From: Sphingomonas astaxanthinifaciens DSM 22298
GTDB taxonomy: Bacteria; Pseudomonadota; Alphaproteobacteria; Sphingomonadales; Sphingomonadaceae
DNA: 64,000 nucleotides
Assembly (NCBI RefSeq): GCF_000711715.1
Contig: NZ_JONN01000001.1
Location: 434,001-498,000 of the forward strand
Reading direction: 5' to 3'
Of the stretch, positions 51,701 through 60,173 are shown one piece after another (positions within the stretch are counted from its first letter, which is position 1; each line of letters starts with the position of its first letter). The translations under genes and the position numbers were made by a program. The notes beneath the pieces were generated by a model, which did no database searches, was not told the DNA's origin, and saw nothing but the letters and a program-made list of their open reading frames with translations.

Positions 51701-51977
51701 CCTGGGCGAAGCCATTGCGCGAGATTGAGCGGGTGTAATCGAGCCCCGGGATACCGGCGAGGGTCGTCTCCATTGGAAACGTCACCAGCCGTTCCATATC
51801 GAGCGGACTGAACTGAGGCGCGGCGACGTTCACCTGCACCTGTTTGTTGGTGATGTCTGGAACGGCGTCGATCGGGAGTTTGAAGAGCTGGAAGGCGCCG
51901 TAGAGCGCGATCACCAAAGTTAGGCCAATCGTGGCCCAGCGGAAGCGGATCGCAGCGTCGAGAATACGCTCAATCAT
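48717..51977 (-). CDS. czcA: Heavy-metal RND efflux pump CzcA
   Basis: The proton-driven inner-membrane pump of a CzcCBA complex. The 1086-residue protein starts MIERILDAAIRFRWATIGLT and has twelve membrane helices. The helix-4 motif DFGLIVDGSIIIIEN (about residue 400) fits the HME1 group (Zn/Co/Cd: DFG-x3-DG-x5-EN) and not the Cu/Ag CusA type. Periplasmic docking and porter loops are intact. It follows czcB by about 45 bases; the DUF305 gene follows. Confidence 0.94.
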   Translation of the reverse strand: MIERILDAAIRFRWATIGLTLVIALYGAFQLFKLPIDAVPDITNKQVQVNVAAPQFSPLDMERLVTFPMETTLAGIPGLDYTRSISRNGFAQVTAVFDENVDIYFARQQVAERLAQASESLPDGVQPQMGPVSTGLGEVLMWSVDYAPTATVNNPKIAGRPGFQPDGSYLTIEGERLTDEVSKLAYLRTIQDWVIRPQLRNVAGLAGVDSIGGYEKQFVVQPDPARLASYGVSFTELADALEASNISVGANFIQRAGEAFLVRADARIRHIDEIGGTVIANRNGVAVRVSDVATVRLGGELRTGAASTNGKEVVIGTALMLAGANSRIVAEAVAERLQQVAKSLPPGVKVMPLYDRSALVDATISTVEKNLVEGAILVIAVLFWLLGNIRAAIIAALVIPLSFLMMAIGMTRYGVSGNLMSLGALDFGLIVDGSIIIIENCLRRLAERQHHEGRLLQLSERLHEVFEAAREMVRPTLYGQAIILLVFAPLLTFTGVEGKMFTPMAITVIFALIGAFILSLTFVPAMVAVLIKGKVAEKDVAIIRWTKARYEPLLGKVLSRPKPWIGAGLGAFALASALFMTLGQEFIPQLDEGDASVQAIRIPSTSLDQSLDMQLKVERAISSLPEVAYIYSKTGTAEVATDPMPQNTSDSFVILKPKKEWPSGVDSKEKVVERIEQKMGSLTGNAFEVSQPIEMRFNELIAGVRGDVAIKVFGDDLTQLETVAAQVASSIGKVEGTADLRSEQTAGFPTLEVLFNRSAIAAYGLTVDEVANTVAAALGGREAGIVFEGDRRFDIVVRLDNPTRDNLEAIGALPVMLENGGTSARTSVPLREVASFRFADGVNQVSRENGQRRVVVQANVRGRDLGSYVEAARAAVDRDVKLPPGVFIEWGGQYENLQAASARLSLVIPAVFLLIFGILYMALRSFSSALAVYSAVPLGLAGGVFGLVLAGFPFSISAAVGFIVLSGVTVLNGLVVMTSIQQRIGTGESIDEGIRGGMMERVRAVLMTGVVPAIGFVPMALATGRGAEVQKPLAVVVIAGLIVATFLTLFVLPAISHFLLHRARVRHVQGQYQNEDPFGREPVPAE

Positions 51978-52023
51978 GAGAGTTTATTCCTGATAGGAGT
52001 GAGCCGAAGAGCGGACGACACGA

Positions 52024-53235
52024 TCAGTGTTCCGCTTCACTCGCGCCGAGCTGCGACTTTAAGGCGAAGGCGCCTCGCGAGACGATGATCTGACCGGCCT
52101 CGAGGCCCTTTAAAATTTCGACGCGGCCGCCGCTTCGCTGCCCGATCTGGACAGGCACGGCCTGGAAGCCGCCCTTCACCTGGACGAAGACCGCATCGCG
52201 ACCTTCGATCAGCTGGACCGAATCTTCGGGCAGGATGATGCCACTGGTCTTGCTGTTTCGCGGGGTGATGCGCACTCGCACGGCTTGGCCTTGGCGCAGT
52301 CCGCCTGGTGCCCCCGCAAGCTGTAGAACCACAGCAACGGCGCGGCTTTGCGGATCGGCCGACGGTGTGATCGAGCGAAGCCTGGCTTCGACGATGCCGC
52401 CGCCCGGCAATTCGACAACAGCGGAATCCCCTGGCTGGAGCCGCTGCGCTTCGGGCACAGGTACCGCAGCTTGGACCTGAATGCGGTCGGGGTTGGCGAC
52501 GTTGAAGAGCTCGGCGCCGGCGGCGACGTAGGCACCGAGTTGCGTGTCTACTTCGGTGATTCTGCCCACTATCGGCGATCGGACGGCAAGATAACGACCG
52601 TTGCCCGTCACCCCGGCAATCCTGACGGCCGAATCAGCGCGCTGCAGTTCCGCTTCCGCTGTTTGCCGCGCGGCAACAGCAGCCTCGAGATCCTGTTTTG
52701 CCGTCACCTTTGCGTCAAACAATCGCTGCTCCCGAGCCGCCGCTGCGCGCGCTGCCTGCGCACGCGCCGCCGCCGCATTGCGTTCGGCCACGAAGGCCGC
52801 CGCTTCACGGCTCTCCAACAGGGCGATCGTCTCTCCTGAGGCAACGGGATCGCCAAGACGCTTGTTTATGCGGGTGATGGCGCCGTCGGCCCTGGCGGTT
52901 ACCAGCGCCTGACCTTCCGGAGGAGCGGTAATTGTGGCTTGAGCGATGACTTCCGATGCTATGGATCCTGATGAGACCCGTTCTACGGCGATGCCATTGG
53001 CGGCGATTTGTGCAGGGGTGATGGCAATGAAGCCTTCGGGGCCGGACTTCTGCCCTTCATCCGATTGGGCCACTGGGGCTTCAGTGCTTGCCGCAAGAGG
53101 CACGGGCGCCGTGCTTCTGCCAATCAACACACCCCCAAGGCCTGCGAGCAGAGCGAGAGCGGCCCCGCCGGCCATCAGCTTGGAGCGGCCATCCTGAATG
53201 CGGATGGCGGTGTTTGCGCGTTCGATGACGGTCAT
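52024..53235 (-). CDS. czcB: RND periplasmic adaptor CzcB
   Basis: The membrane-fusion protein that links CzcA with CzcC. The 403-residue protein has an N-terminal anchor (MAGGAALALLAGLGGVLIGR, about 21-40), a lipoyl/barrel-sandwich pair (PPEGQALVTARADGAITRIN; GRYLAVRSPIVGRITEVDTQ) either side of a long coiled-coil hairpin rich in Ala/Arg, a beta-barrel (RLQPGDSAVVELPGGGIVEA) and a membrane-proximal domain. Start ATG 53235 overlaps czcC by four bases. Confidence 0.93.
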   Translation of the reverse strand: MTVIERANTAIRIQDGRSKLMAGGAALALLAGLGGVLIGRSTAPVPLAASTEAPVAQSDEGQKSGPEGFIAITPAQIAANGIAVERVSSGSIASEVIAQATITAPPEGQALVTARADGAITRINKRLGDPVASGETIALLESREAAAFVAERNAAAARAQAARAAAAREQRLFDAKVTAKQDLEAAVAARQTAEAELQRADSAVRIAGVTGNGRYLAVRSPIVGRITEVDTQLGAYVAAGAELFNVANPDRIQVQAAVPVPEAQRLQPGDSAVVELPGGGIVEARLRSITPSADPQSRAVAVVLQLAGAPGGLRQGQAVRVRITPRNSKTSGIILPEDSVQLIEGRDAVFVQVKGGFQAVPVQIGQRSGGRVEILKGLEAGQIIVSRGAFALKSQLGASEAEH

Positions 53236-54569
53236 TGGGAATCCTGTTGAGCGGCGACCCGGCCGAGCTCGGCGGTCGCGAGAGCCTGCGCGAGGCGGGC
53301 GTCGATGAGGGCGGATTGGGCTTGGCGGTACGCCGTCTGGGCGTCGAGAAGCTCGACCAGCGATGCGCGGCCCTCGATGTAGGCAAGGCGCGACAGCCGA
53401 AGCGTCTCGTTTGCTTCGGGGATGGCAGAGCGTTCAAGCGCTTCAACCCTTGCCGTCGCCGATTGAACGCTGGTCGCGGCGTTCGCGGCCCTGACCTGAA
53501 CCGACGCACGGACATTGGCGAGATTAGCTTCGGCCGCGCGAATGCCGGCACGGGCGGCTTCAATGTTGCCGCGATTTCGATCGAAGACCGGCAACGGAAG
53601 GGACATTCCGCCGACGAGGGCCACCGCTCCGGCCTCGCGGACATGACGAACCCCGAGGCCCACCGCAGGGTCGAGCCTGCTCGCCGCTTGTTCCTGCCGG
53701 AGCTCGGCTTCCGCGATCAGCCGTTCGGCTTCGGCCAGGCGCACTTCAAGGCTAATTGCAGGATTTACGAGCCGAGGTTCGAGGTCGATTAGCTTTCCGC
53801 TGACGCTCGGCACGGCTTCGGTCATTCCGAATAGGGATACCAAGGTCGCCCGAGACGCGCGTTCGTCCGCCCGCGCAGCCTCGAGCTCGGCGGCTGCCTG
53901 GGTTGCAGCCGATCGCGCGCGAAGGGCGCGAAGTGGCGGTTCCCGGCCATTGTCTACCAGCAACTGCGCGATCCTCGCCAATTCGCGGGCTCGCTCTTCG
54001 CTATCCTCAGCTAGGCTAAGACGATCGCGGGCTACGACAGCCCGGGCGAATTGCTCCCTGACCGAGCGAGCCAAGTCGGCGCGGGCGATGTCTAGCCGAA
54101 TACGCTCCGCCGCGAGTTCGACCTGAGCTGTCGAGACCCGCGCTTGCCGGCGCCCGCCAAGATCGAGGCGTTGGTTGACCGCGACCGTAGTCTCGGTCGC
54201 CCGAAAGCCCTTGAGATCACCGGTCCCGAGAAAATTCTCGACCTCGATGCTGAGTTCAGGGTTGGTGCGAAGACCCGCCTGCCGGATTCGCGCGGATGCT
54301 GCCTCTACACGGGCGCGCGCCGCCAGCACGGCTGGAGAGCGGGCTTCCGCTTCTTCGAGCGCTTGTACGAGGGTGAGAGACGAGGGGAGTGGGCCGCTTC
54401 GCGGAGCCAGCACAGGGTAGTTGCTCAATGACGGCGGGGCTGGGGGTCCGGCGCGCGGTATCAAGATAGGCGAGCCGATGGGCGGCGTCGCAGGTGCGCT
54501 TATCTGCGCGCCTGCCCCAGCGACGGGAACCATGGCCACGGCTATGGCCGTAGCGAAAAAACGAGACAT
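53232..54569 (-). CDS. czcC: Outer-membrane efflux protein CzcC
   Basis: A TolC-type outer-membrane channel, 445 residues. Signal peptide MSRFFATAIAVAMVPVAGAG, then two repeated helical halves: LTLVQALEEAEARSPAVLAA and NPELSIEVENFLGTGDLKGF in the first, and AISLEVRLAEAERLIAEAEL with GMSLPLPVFDRNRGNIEAAR in the second, both hallmarks of CzcC/OEP proteins. It overlaps czcB by four bases and follows the His-rich small gene. Confidence 0.93.
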   Translation of the reverse strand: MSRFFATAIAVAMVPVAGAGAQISAPATPPIGSPILIPRAGPPAPPSLSNYPVLAPRSGPLPSSLTLVQALEEAEARSPAVLAARARVEAASARIRQAGLRTNPELSIEVENFLGTGDLKGFRATETTVAVNQRLDLGGRRQARVSTAQVELAAERIRLDIARADLARSVREQFARAVVARDRLSLAEDSEERARELARIAQLLVDNGREPPLRALRARSAATQAAAELEAARADERASRATLVSLFGMTEAVPSVSGKLIDLEPRLVNPAISLEVRLAEAERLIAEAELRQEQAASRLDPAVGLGVRHVREAGAVALVGGMSLPLPVFDRNRGNIEAARAGIRAAEANLANVRASVQVRAANAATSVQSATARVEALERSAIPEANETLRLSRLAYIEGRASLVELLDAQTAYRQAQSALIDARLAQALATAELGRVAAQQDSQ

Positions 54570-54634
54570 GAAAGGAGACTCCTGACGACACGGGAGGAGC
54601 CGGCTGGTGCATGCCAGCCAGCGTCAATGTGACG

Positions 54635-55021
54635 TCAGGCAATCGGTGGGCGAAGAGATATCCCGGGATCGTTCCCGCCGTGAAAATCGGCGGCTGCCGC
54701 GACTTTGTCGTTCGTCATGTCGCTTGGGACGATCCCTTGACCTTCTTCCAGCGACACGCCCACGCAATGACCGTGGCAAGCGCCATGATGATGGGGGGTG
54801 GCCTTGTCGCCATCCGCAGGCACCTGGTCGCCATCGCCGTCGAAGTGCCCCTCGGCGCTCGCAGCCACCTCGGCACAACCGATCGCTTCCGCCGCCTGCG
54901 CGGCGCTGCCTGTCCAGAGTACAAGCACCAGCATCAGGGCGCTGAGAAAGGGAAGGATACGGCGCATTGGTGAGGTGCCCTTACCAGCACCGCTGAAGGA
55001 AGGGAAAGCCCGTGTCTTCAT
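54635..55021 (-). CDS. His-rich periplasmic small protein of the czc operon (128 aa)
   Basis: From ATG 55021, whose bases overlap the CDF stop, the protein has a signal peptide (MRRILPFLSALMLVLVLWTG in its first third, cut after AQAAEA), then acidic DGDGDQVPADGDKATPHHHG and ACHGHCVGVS, a likely metal-binding patch. It resembles CzcI-type periplasmic proteins in position and composition only. An internal ATG at 54967 is an alternative start that would give the signal peptide directly. Confidence 0.65.
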   Translation of the reverse strand: MKTRAFPSFSGAGKGTSPMRRILPFLSALMLVLVLWTGSAAQAAEAIGCAEVAASAEGHFDGDGDQVPADGDKATPHHHGACHGHCVGVSLEEGQGIVPSDMTNDKVAAAADFHGGNDPGISLRPPIA

Positions 55022-55656
55022 CTTTGCGCCGAAGCATGAGCTTCGGTCGTGCGTAATTCGGCTGCCGCGAGACGCACGATCCTCCACCCGCCGGAAAAAC
55101 TTAGCGCCGCCATCAGCCCCGCCACGACCAGGTCTGGCCAACGGGTCCCGGTGCCGAACACGCCAAGCGCTGCTGCGACGACGGCGATATTTGCGATCGC
55201 ATCATTGCGGCTGCAGATCCAGACCGACTGCATGTTGGCGTCGCCCGCCCGCCAGCGAAACAGCATGATTGCCACGGAGACATTGGCAACGAGCGCCGCG
55301 ACACCGATGCCACCCATCAGGAATGGCTCGGGCGCCGACCCCTGCAGCGCAGCCAGGACCGCCGTACCGATCACATATGCGCCCATCAGTAATAGAGTCA
55401 GGCCCTTGAAAAGCGCCGCGCGGGCGCGCCAGGCCAAGGCAAGCCCGGCAACCCCGAGCGATATGGCGTAATTGGCAGCATCCGAGAAAAAGTCGAGCGC
55501 GTCGGCCTGCAGTGATTTGCTGTCTGCCATGAAGCCGGCGCCGAGTTCCACCGCGAACATCGCACCGTTGACAGCGAGCGCGACCCAGAGGGCCTGACGC
55601 CAGCGCACATCGGTCGCGCGGCTAACCGTCTCGGATGCACAGTGATTGCACGCCAT
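55018..55656 (-). CDS. CDF-family cation transporter lacking the usual His ligands
   Basis: The 212-residue protein begins MACNHCASETVSRATDVRWR (a CxxC near the N-terminus) and has six membrane helices but little cytoplasmic domain. In helix 2 the metal motif is ADALDFFSDAANY (Asp-rich) and in helix 5 SRNDAIANIAVV; neither has the HxxxD of Zn/Cd transporters. The metal is therefore uncertain. It is the first gene of the operon and starts just downstream of the MerR-type promoter. Confidence 0.8.
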   Translation of the reverse strand: MACNHCASETVSRATDVRWRQALWVALAVNGAMFAVELGAGFMADSKSLQADALDFFSDAANYAISLGVAGLALAWRARAALFKGLTLLLMGAYVIGTAVLAALQGSAPEPFLMGGIGVAALVANVSVAIMLFRWRAGDANMQSVWICSRNDAIANIAVVAAALGVFGTGTRWPDLVVAGLMAALSFSGGWRIVRLAAAELRTTEAHASAQR

Positions 55657-55686
55657 TCGCCACCTCGACCGAATCGATGAGACCGG

Positions 55687-55717
55687 CTTATGCTCCTTGT
55701 AGCGACTACAGGGTCAA
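55687..55717 (-). promoter_or_regulatory. MerR-type promoter/operator of the metal-resistance operon
   Basis: Minus strand: TTGACC (55717-55712), a 19-base spacer and CATAAG (55692-55687). The spacer holds the dyad CCTGTAG / CTACAAGG, the classic site for MerR-family regulators that untwist an over-long spacer. It points at the CDF gene at 55656; merR starts 12 bases to its other side. Confidence 0.8.
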
Positions 55718-55728
55718 GGCCACGAATT

Positions 55729-56142
55729 ATGAAGATAGGAGAATTGGCGCAGGCCACCGGTACGAATGCCGAGACCATCCGCTATTACGAGCGGATCGCC
55801 CTGCTCCCTCCGCCGGCTAGGACGAATTCGAACTATCGCGATTACGGGCCCGACCATGCGGAACGTCTTCGGTTCGTCCGCCATGCCCGAAGTTTGGGCT
55901 TTGACATCGCGGATGTGCGGTCTCTGTTGGACCTCGCCGACCAACCCGATCGCGACTGCGCGGAAGTGGACCGCATCGCATCCGGGCATCTTGCGACGGT
56001 CGAGCGAAAGATCGCTCAATTGCAACAGCTCGAGCGGGAATTACGCCGGATGCTCGTCGATTGTGGAGGAGGCCGCATCGCAAGCTGCCACATCATGCAA
56101 TCCCTCGCCAATCATCAACTCTGTGAAGAGGATCACCCGTAG
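55729..56142 (+). CDS. MerR-family metal-responsive regulator (CadR/PbrR/ZntR type)
   Basis: A 137-residue activator/repressor. HTH: MKIGELAQATGTNAETIRYY (1-20) and the wing SNYRDYGPDHAERLRFVRHA. The C-terminal dimer helix and metal loop have Cys77 (DRDCAEV), Cys112 and Cys120 (DCGGGRIASCHIM) and a final Cys132; Cys77 instead of Ser points to divalent metals (Zn/Cd/Pb) rather than copper. I chose ATG 55729 over an upstream in-frame start because the family begins with MKIGELA. Confidence 0.9.
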   Translation: MKIGELAQATGTNAETIRYYERIALLPPPARTNSNYRDYGPDHAERLRFVRHARSLGFDIADVRSLLDLADQPDRDCAEVDRIASGHLATVERKIAQLQQLERELRRMLVDCGGGRIASCHIMQSLANHQLCEEDHP

Positions 56143-56327
56143 CTGGCGACTATATTTTGCTGAGGCGTTCGCGCGAGCGATGGCGCCTTTGGCTGCTCCG
56201 GTCCTAGAAGCGGACGGTCCCCTCCCGGCCAGATCCAGCCATTCGACTCTGCGCCCATCTCGGTCATTCAGCCATCGTCGCTACCGAGCGGAAAGCGGTC
56301 ATTCCTGCCATCGGCAGCCAAGAGACA

Positions 56328-57221
56328 TTATCCGCGATATCGGACCGCTGCGATGAAGGCCGCCAAGGCGGGGGATTGATGACGACGGCTCGGGTAGTAG
56401 AGGTGATATCCCGGGAACGGCGGGCACCATTCCTCGAGCACCGGCACGAGATCGCCTCTATCGATTTGGTCCTGGAGGTAGTCACGAGGCAAATAGCACA
56501 GGCCTACCCCGTCAACTGCTGCCTGCCTGACAACGGCAATGTCGTTCACGACGAACTGGCCTTCGACACGCACGTTGACGGCCCTGCCGTCGCGTTCGAG
56601 ATCCCAGACCGAATTACCTCCCCGGGCTTGGTGGCGTAGATTGATGCAATTGTGCCGGGCCAGATCGTCGGGTGTGTGCGGCGAACCGTGCTTGGCGAAA
56701 TAGGCGGGCGATGCGGCGACCGCCATTTCGAGGTCTGGGCCAATCCGGACCGCCACCATGTCCTGCGCGAGCGTCTCGCCCAGCCGCACCCCGGCGTCAA
56801 AGCGTTCGGCGACGATATCGACGAAGCCATTGTCGACCATTATTTCGACTGACAGGTCAGGGTATCGAAGCAGAAGCTTGGCGATCGCGGGCATGAGAAT
56901 GCTCTCGGCCGGTTGGTCTCCCGTCGTGATGCGGAGGGTGCCGGCGGGCGTGTCGCGAAGTTCAGTCAGCCGGGCAAGCTCGTCGGACACCTGATCGAAG
57001 TGCGGACCGACGCGCTCGAGAAGCCTTTCCCCCGGCTCGGTGGTGGCGACGCTGCGGCTGGTTCGGGTCAGCAGGCGAACCCCCAGCCGTTCCTCGAGCT
57101 TTCGGATCGTGTGGCTCAAGGCTGATGGCGAAACTCCGAGTTTCGCCGCCGCCCGGGTAAAACTCCGTTCCCGCGCCACCGCGAAGAACGCGACGAGGTC
57201 TGCCATCGTTTCGCGTTGCAT
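56328..57221 (-). CDS. LysR-family transcriptional regulator
   Basis: A 297-residue LTTR with HTH at about 6-65 (FFAVARERSFTRAAAKLGVS; HTIRKLEERLGVRLLTRTSR) and an effector domain similar to PgrR/DsdC-like groups (RITTGDQPAESILMPAIAKL). It is divergent from the MFS transporter gene with a 75-base spacer that holds the palindrome ATCGTCACGAT, so it probably controls the neighbouring plus-strand cluster. Confidence 0.92.
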   Translation of the reverse strand: MQRETMADLVAFFAVARERSFTRAAAKLGVSPSALSHTIRKLEERLGVRLLTRTSRSVATTEPGERLLERVGPHFDQVSDELARLTELRDTPAGTLRITTGDQPAESILMPAIAKLLLRYPDLSVEIMVDNGFVDIVAERFDAGVRLGETLAQDMVAVRIGPDLEMAVAASPAYFAKHGSPHTPDDLARHNCINLRHQARGGNSVWDLERDGRAVNVRVEGQFVVNDIAVVRQAAVDGVGLCYLPRDYLQDQIDRGDLVPVLEEWCPPFPGYHLYYPSRRHQSPALAAFIAAVRYRG

Positions 57222-57296
57222 TGTTGAATCCTGCTCACAGCTCCATGCCGATCATAGCGGGTAATCGTCACGATGTGGATGCACTAGATGGGCTGA

Positions 57297-58544
57297 ATGG
57301 AACTCGCTCCCTCCCGACTTTCGGCTCCAAGTCACGCGATCATCCGCAGCTCCGATGGCGGATGGCCCGCCGTCTTTGCCCTGACGTTGTGCGTTTCAAC
57401 GCTCATCGCGTCGGAGTTCATGCCGGTGAGCCTGCTGACGCCGGTCGCCTCCAGCCTCCAGATCAGCGAAGGCCAGGCCGGACAGGCCATTGCCATTTCC
57501 GGCATCTTTGCGGTGTTCACCAGCCTGTTCATCGCTGCGGCAAGCCGCAACGTCGACCGGCGCTCCCTGCTGCTGGGTCTCACCACCCTGATGGTCGTGT
57601 CTGGGGCGATCGTTGCCTGTGCCCCGAACTACTTGGTGTTCATGGCCGGCCGCGCCCTGCTCGGCGTGGTGATCGGCGGTTTCTGGTCGATGTCCACGGC
57701 AACGGTCATGCGCCTAGTGCCCGAGGCTGCCGTTCCGAAGGCGCTGGCGCTGCTCAACGGCGGCAATGCGCTGGCCACGACCATCGCGGCACCTTTGGGC
57801 AGCTATCTTGGCCAGTTCATCGGCTGGCGCGGGGCGTTCTTTTGTGTCGTTCCGCTTGCCTGCGTGACCCTGGTGTGGCTGTTCAGGACGCTTCCCGCCA
57901 TGCCTAATCATGAGCGTGCCAGTGGGATCGCGGCACTCAGGTTATTGCGCCGTCCGCAAGTGCCGCTGGGAATGCTGTCGGTTTCCCTGCTCTTCATGGG
58001 CCAGTTCGCCCTCTTCACTTACCTTCGCCCGTTCCTCGAAAGCATAACCGGGGTGGGCGTGACCACCCTCGCGCTGATCCTGCTTGTTGTTGGCGTCGCA
58101 GGTCTGGCCGGAACCTACGCCATCGACTTTGCGCTCAGGCGATCGCTGTATAGCCTGCTTGCCGCAATGCCGCTGGCGATGGCGGCGATCGCGGCGGGGC
58201 TGGTCGCAGCCGGCCACTCCCCGGGCGTGGTCACGGTCCTGTTGGTTCTGTGGGGCTTCGTCGGCACAGCCGCCCCGGTCGCCTGGTGGACCTGGGTGAG
58301 CCGGGTGCTTCCGAACGACGCCGAAGCCGGCGGCGGGCTCATGGTGGCGGTGGTTCAATTGGCGATCACGCTGGGCGCAGGGGTAGGCGGAATCCTGTTC
58401 GACCGGTTGGGCTATCAGGCCACCTTCCTCGTCAGTGCCGCCCTACTGATCTCCTCCGCAGGCGCCGCGCTGCTCGCCGCTCGGGCGCCGAGCAATGCAG
58501 CCGACCCCGCTGACCCGCCCAGCGCCGTTTTTGCGGCCCATTGA
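57297..58544 (+). CDS. MFS exporter (AraJ/drug-efflux type)
   Basis: A 415-residue transporter with twelve predicted helices. Helix 1 is preceded by RSSDGGWPAVFALTLCVSTL; motif A-like region AASRNVDRRSLLLGLTTLMV follows helix 2, and motif C-type GNALATTIAAPLGSYLGQFI lies in helix 5. Similar proteins export sugars, arabinose-like compounds or drugs. It is the first gene of the plus-strand cluster driven from the LysR intergenic region; the next gene follows after 13 bases. Confidence 0.88.
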   Translation: MELAPSRLSAPSHAIIRSSDGGWPAVFALTLCVSTLIASEFMPVSLLTPVASSLQISEGQAGQAIAISGIFAVFTSLFIAAASRNVDRRSLLLGLTTLMVVSGAIVACAPNYLVFMAGRALLGVVIGGFWSMSTATVMRLVPEAAVPKALALLNGGNALATTIAAPLGSYLGQFIGWRGAFFCVVPLACVTLVWLFRTLPAMPNHERASGIAALRLLRRPQVPLGMLSVSLLFMGQFALFTYLRPFLESITGVGVTTLALILLVVGVAGLAGTYAIDFALRRSLYSLLAAMPLAMAAIAAGLVAAGHSPGVVTVLLVLWGFVGTAAPVAWWTWVSRVLPNDAEAGGGLMVAVVQLAITLGAGVGGILFDRLGYQATFLVSAALLISSAGAALLAARAPSNAADPADPPSAVFAAH

Positions 58545-58557
58545 ACGGAGACAATCG

Positions 58558-59655
58558 ATGCAACACGCCCTGTCCCCAAGCGCGCTTCTGGATCGCCGGC
58601 GCATCCTCGCCAGCCTCCTCGCTACCGCCACGCTGACCTTCGCGGCTGCTGGCCCTGCCTTCGCGCAGACGGCGCCGAGCCCAACCAATGGAGCGACCAT
58701 GCAACTGACGCAGACCTGGGACAAAGTCTTTCCGCGAAGCGAGCGGGTCGATCACCAGAAGGTGACCTTTACCAATCGCTACGGGATCACGCTGGTGGGT
58801 GATCTTTACCTACCCAAGGATCGTGGCGCCCGGCGGCTGCCGGCGATCGCTGTCGGTGGGCCGTTCGGCGCGGTGAAGGAGCAATCGTCCGGGCTTTATG
58901 CGCAGACGATGGCTGAGCGCGGGTTCGTCACCCTGGCGTTCGACCCGTCATACACGGGCGAAAGCGGAGGCAGCCCCCGCAACGTCGCCTCGCCCGACAT
59001 CAACACCGAGGATTTCAGCGCCGCTATCGACTATCTTGGCCGACATGCCTCGGTCGACCGTGAGCGGCTCGGCATTCTCGGCATTTGCGGCTGGGGCGGC
59101 ATGGCGCTGAACGCCGTCGCCGTCGACAAGCGGGTCAAGGCCGTCGCAGTCAGCACTATGTACGACATGACCCGGCTTATGTCGCGCGGTTACAATGACA
59201 GCGTCACGCCCCAGCAGCGCACACACACACTCGAACAACTCAGCCACCAGCGGTGGACCGACGCGGCGAATGGCACGCCCGCCTACGGCCCGCGCATGAA
59301 CGATCTCAAAGGAGGCGAGGCGCAGTTCCTCGTCGACTATCACGACTATTATCGGACGCCGCGCGGCTTCCATCCGCGCGCGGTGAATTCGAACGGCTCG
59401 TGGACGATCACCACGCCGCTGTCCTTCATGAACATGCCGATCCTCACCTACATCAAGGAGATCGCGCCGCGTCCCATCCTGTTCGTGCACGGCGAGCGGG
59501 CGCACTCACGTTATTTCAGCGAGACTGCCTATGCCGCGGCGGCTGAGCCCAAGGAATTGGTGATCGTTCCCGGTGCGAGCCACACCGATCTTTACGACAA
59601 GGTCGACGTGATCCCCTTCGACCGATTTGCCGACTTCTTCGGGAAGAACCTGTGA
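58558..59655 (+). CDS. Tat-exported alpha/beta hydrolase
   Basis: From ATG 58558 the protein is 365 residues with a twin-arginine-like signal (LLDRRRILASLLATATLTFA, cut near AFAQTA). The fold is dienelactone-hydrolase-like: VGDLYLPKDRGARRLPAIAV, the nucleophile elbow LGILGICGWGGMALN (Cys or nearby residue as nucleophile, about 198-212), and a C-terminal His in PGASHTDLYDK. Substrate unknown. A cupin gene starts within its stop codon. Confidence 0.82.
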   Translation: MQHALSPSALLDRRRILASLLATATLTFAAAGPAFAQTAPSPTNGATMQLTQTWDKVFPRSERVDHQKVTFTNRYGITLVGDLYLPKDRGARRLPAIAVGGPFGAVKEQSSGLYAQTMAERGFVTLAFDPSYTGESGGSPRNVASPDINTEDFSAAIDYLGRHASVDRERLGILGICGWGGMALNAVAVDKRVKAVAVSTMYDMTRLMSRGYNDSVTPQQRTHTLEQLSHQRWTDAANGTPAYGPRMNDLKGGEAQFLVDYHDYYRTPRGFHPRAVNSNGSWTITTPLSFMNMPILTYIKEIAPRPILFVHGERAHSRYFSETAYAAAAEPKELVIVPGASHTDLYDKVDVIPFDRFADFFGKNL

Positions 59656-60173
59656 TTACTCTTCCCAAGAATTCCGCAGCGACAGCGCTTGCGCTCGCCA
59701 CACTCGTTAACCCGGCGGTCGCCCTTGCGGGACCGTCCACGTCCAGATCAGCAGGAGGAGGACCGCGCATGGAAATCGTTCGCAAATCAGAAATGAAGAC
59801 GGTTGCCGGACCGGCCGAATATTTCACCGGCAAAGTTACCATCACCGGCCAGTTCCAGCGCCCCGATCCGTCGCGGGTGGGAGGTGCAATCGTCCACTTC
59901 GAGCCGGGCGCGCGCACGGCATGGCACACGCACCCGGCCGGTCAGACGCTGATTGTCACGGAAGGCACCGGATGGACGCAAATCGAAGGCGGGCCAAAGC
60001 TCGAGTTTCGCGCCGGTGACATCCTTTGGTGCCCAGCGGAACATAAGCACTGGCATGGAGCGACCCCGCACGAAGGCATGACACATGTAGCGATCCAGGA
60101 GTCGGTCAACGGCTCCCCGGTGACCTGGATGGAGAAGGTCACGGACCAGCAGTATCTGGCCGACCTGGAATAA
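59652..60173 (+). CDS. Cupin-domain protein, exported
   Basis: A 173-residue protein. The first 25 residues (ITLPKNSAATALALATLVNP) look like a signal peptide. The cupin core has HFEPGARTAWHTHPAGQTLI (two His ligands) and PAEHKHWHGATPHEGMTHVA, giving a likely metal site. The start is GTG 59652, overlapping the hydrolase stop (GTGA). The family includes carboxymuconolactone-linked cupins; the role here is unknown. Confidence 0.85.
   Translation: MITLPKNSAATALALATLVNPAVALAGPSTSRSAGGGPRMEIVRKSEMKTVAGPAEYFTGKVTITGQFQRPDPSRVGGAIVHFEPGARTAWHTHPAGQTLIVTEGTGWTQIEGGPKLEFRAGDILWCPAEHKHWHGATPHEGMTHVAIQESVNGSPVTWMEKVTDQQYLADLE

Noticed and set aside
48717-54569. Copper/silver CusCBA assignment
   Set aside because: The helix-4 signature of the pump is DFG-x3-DG as in Zn/Co/Cd pumps; the Cu/Ag type has a different motif and usually a Met-rich adaptor.
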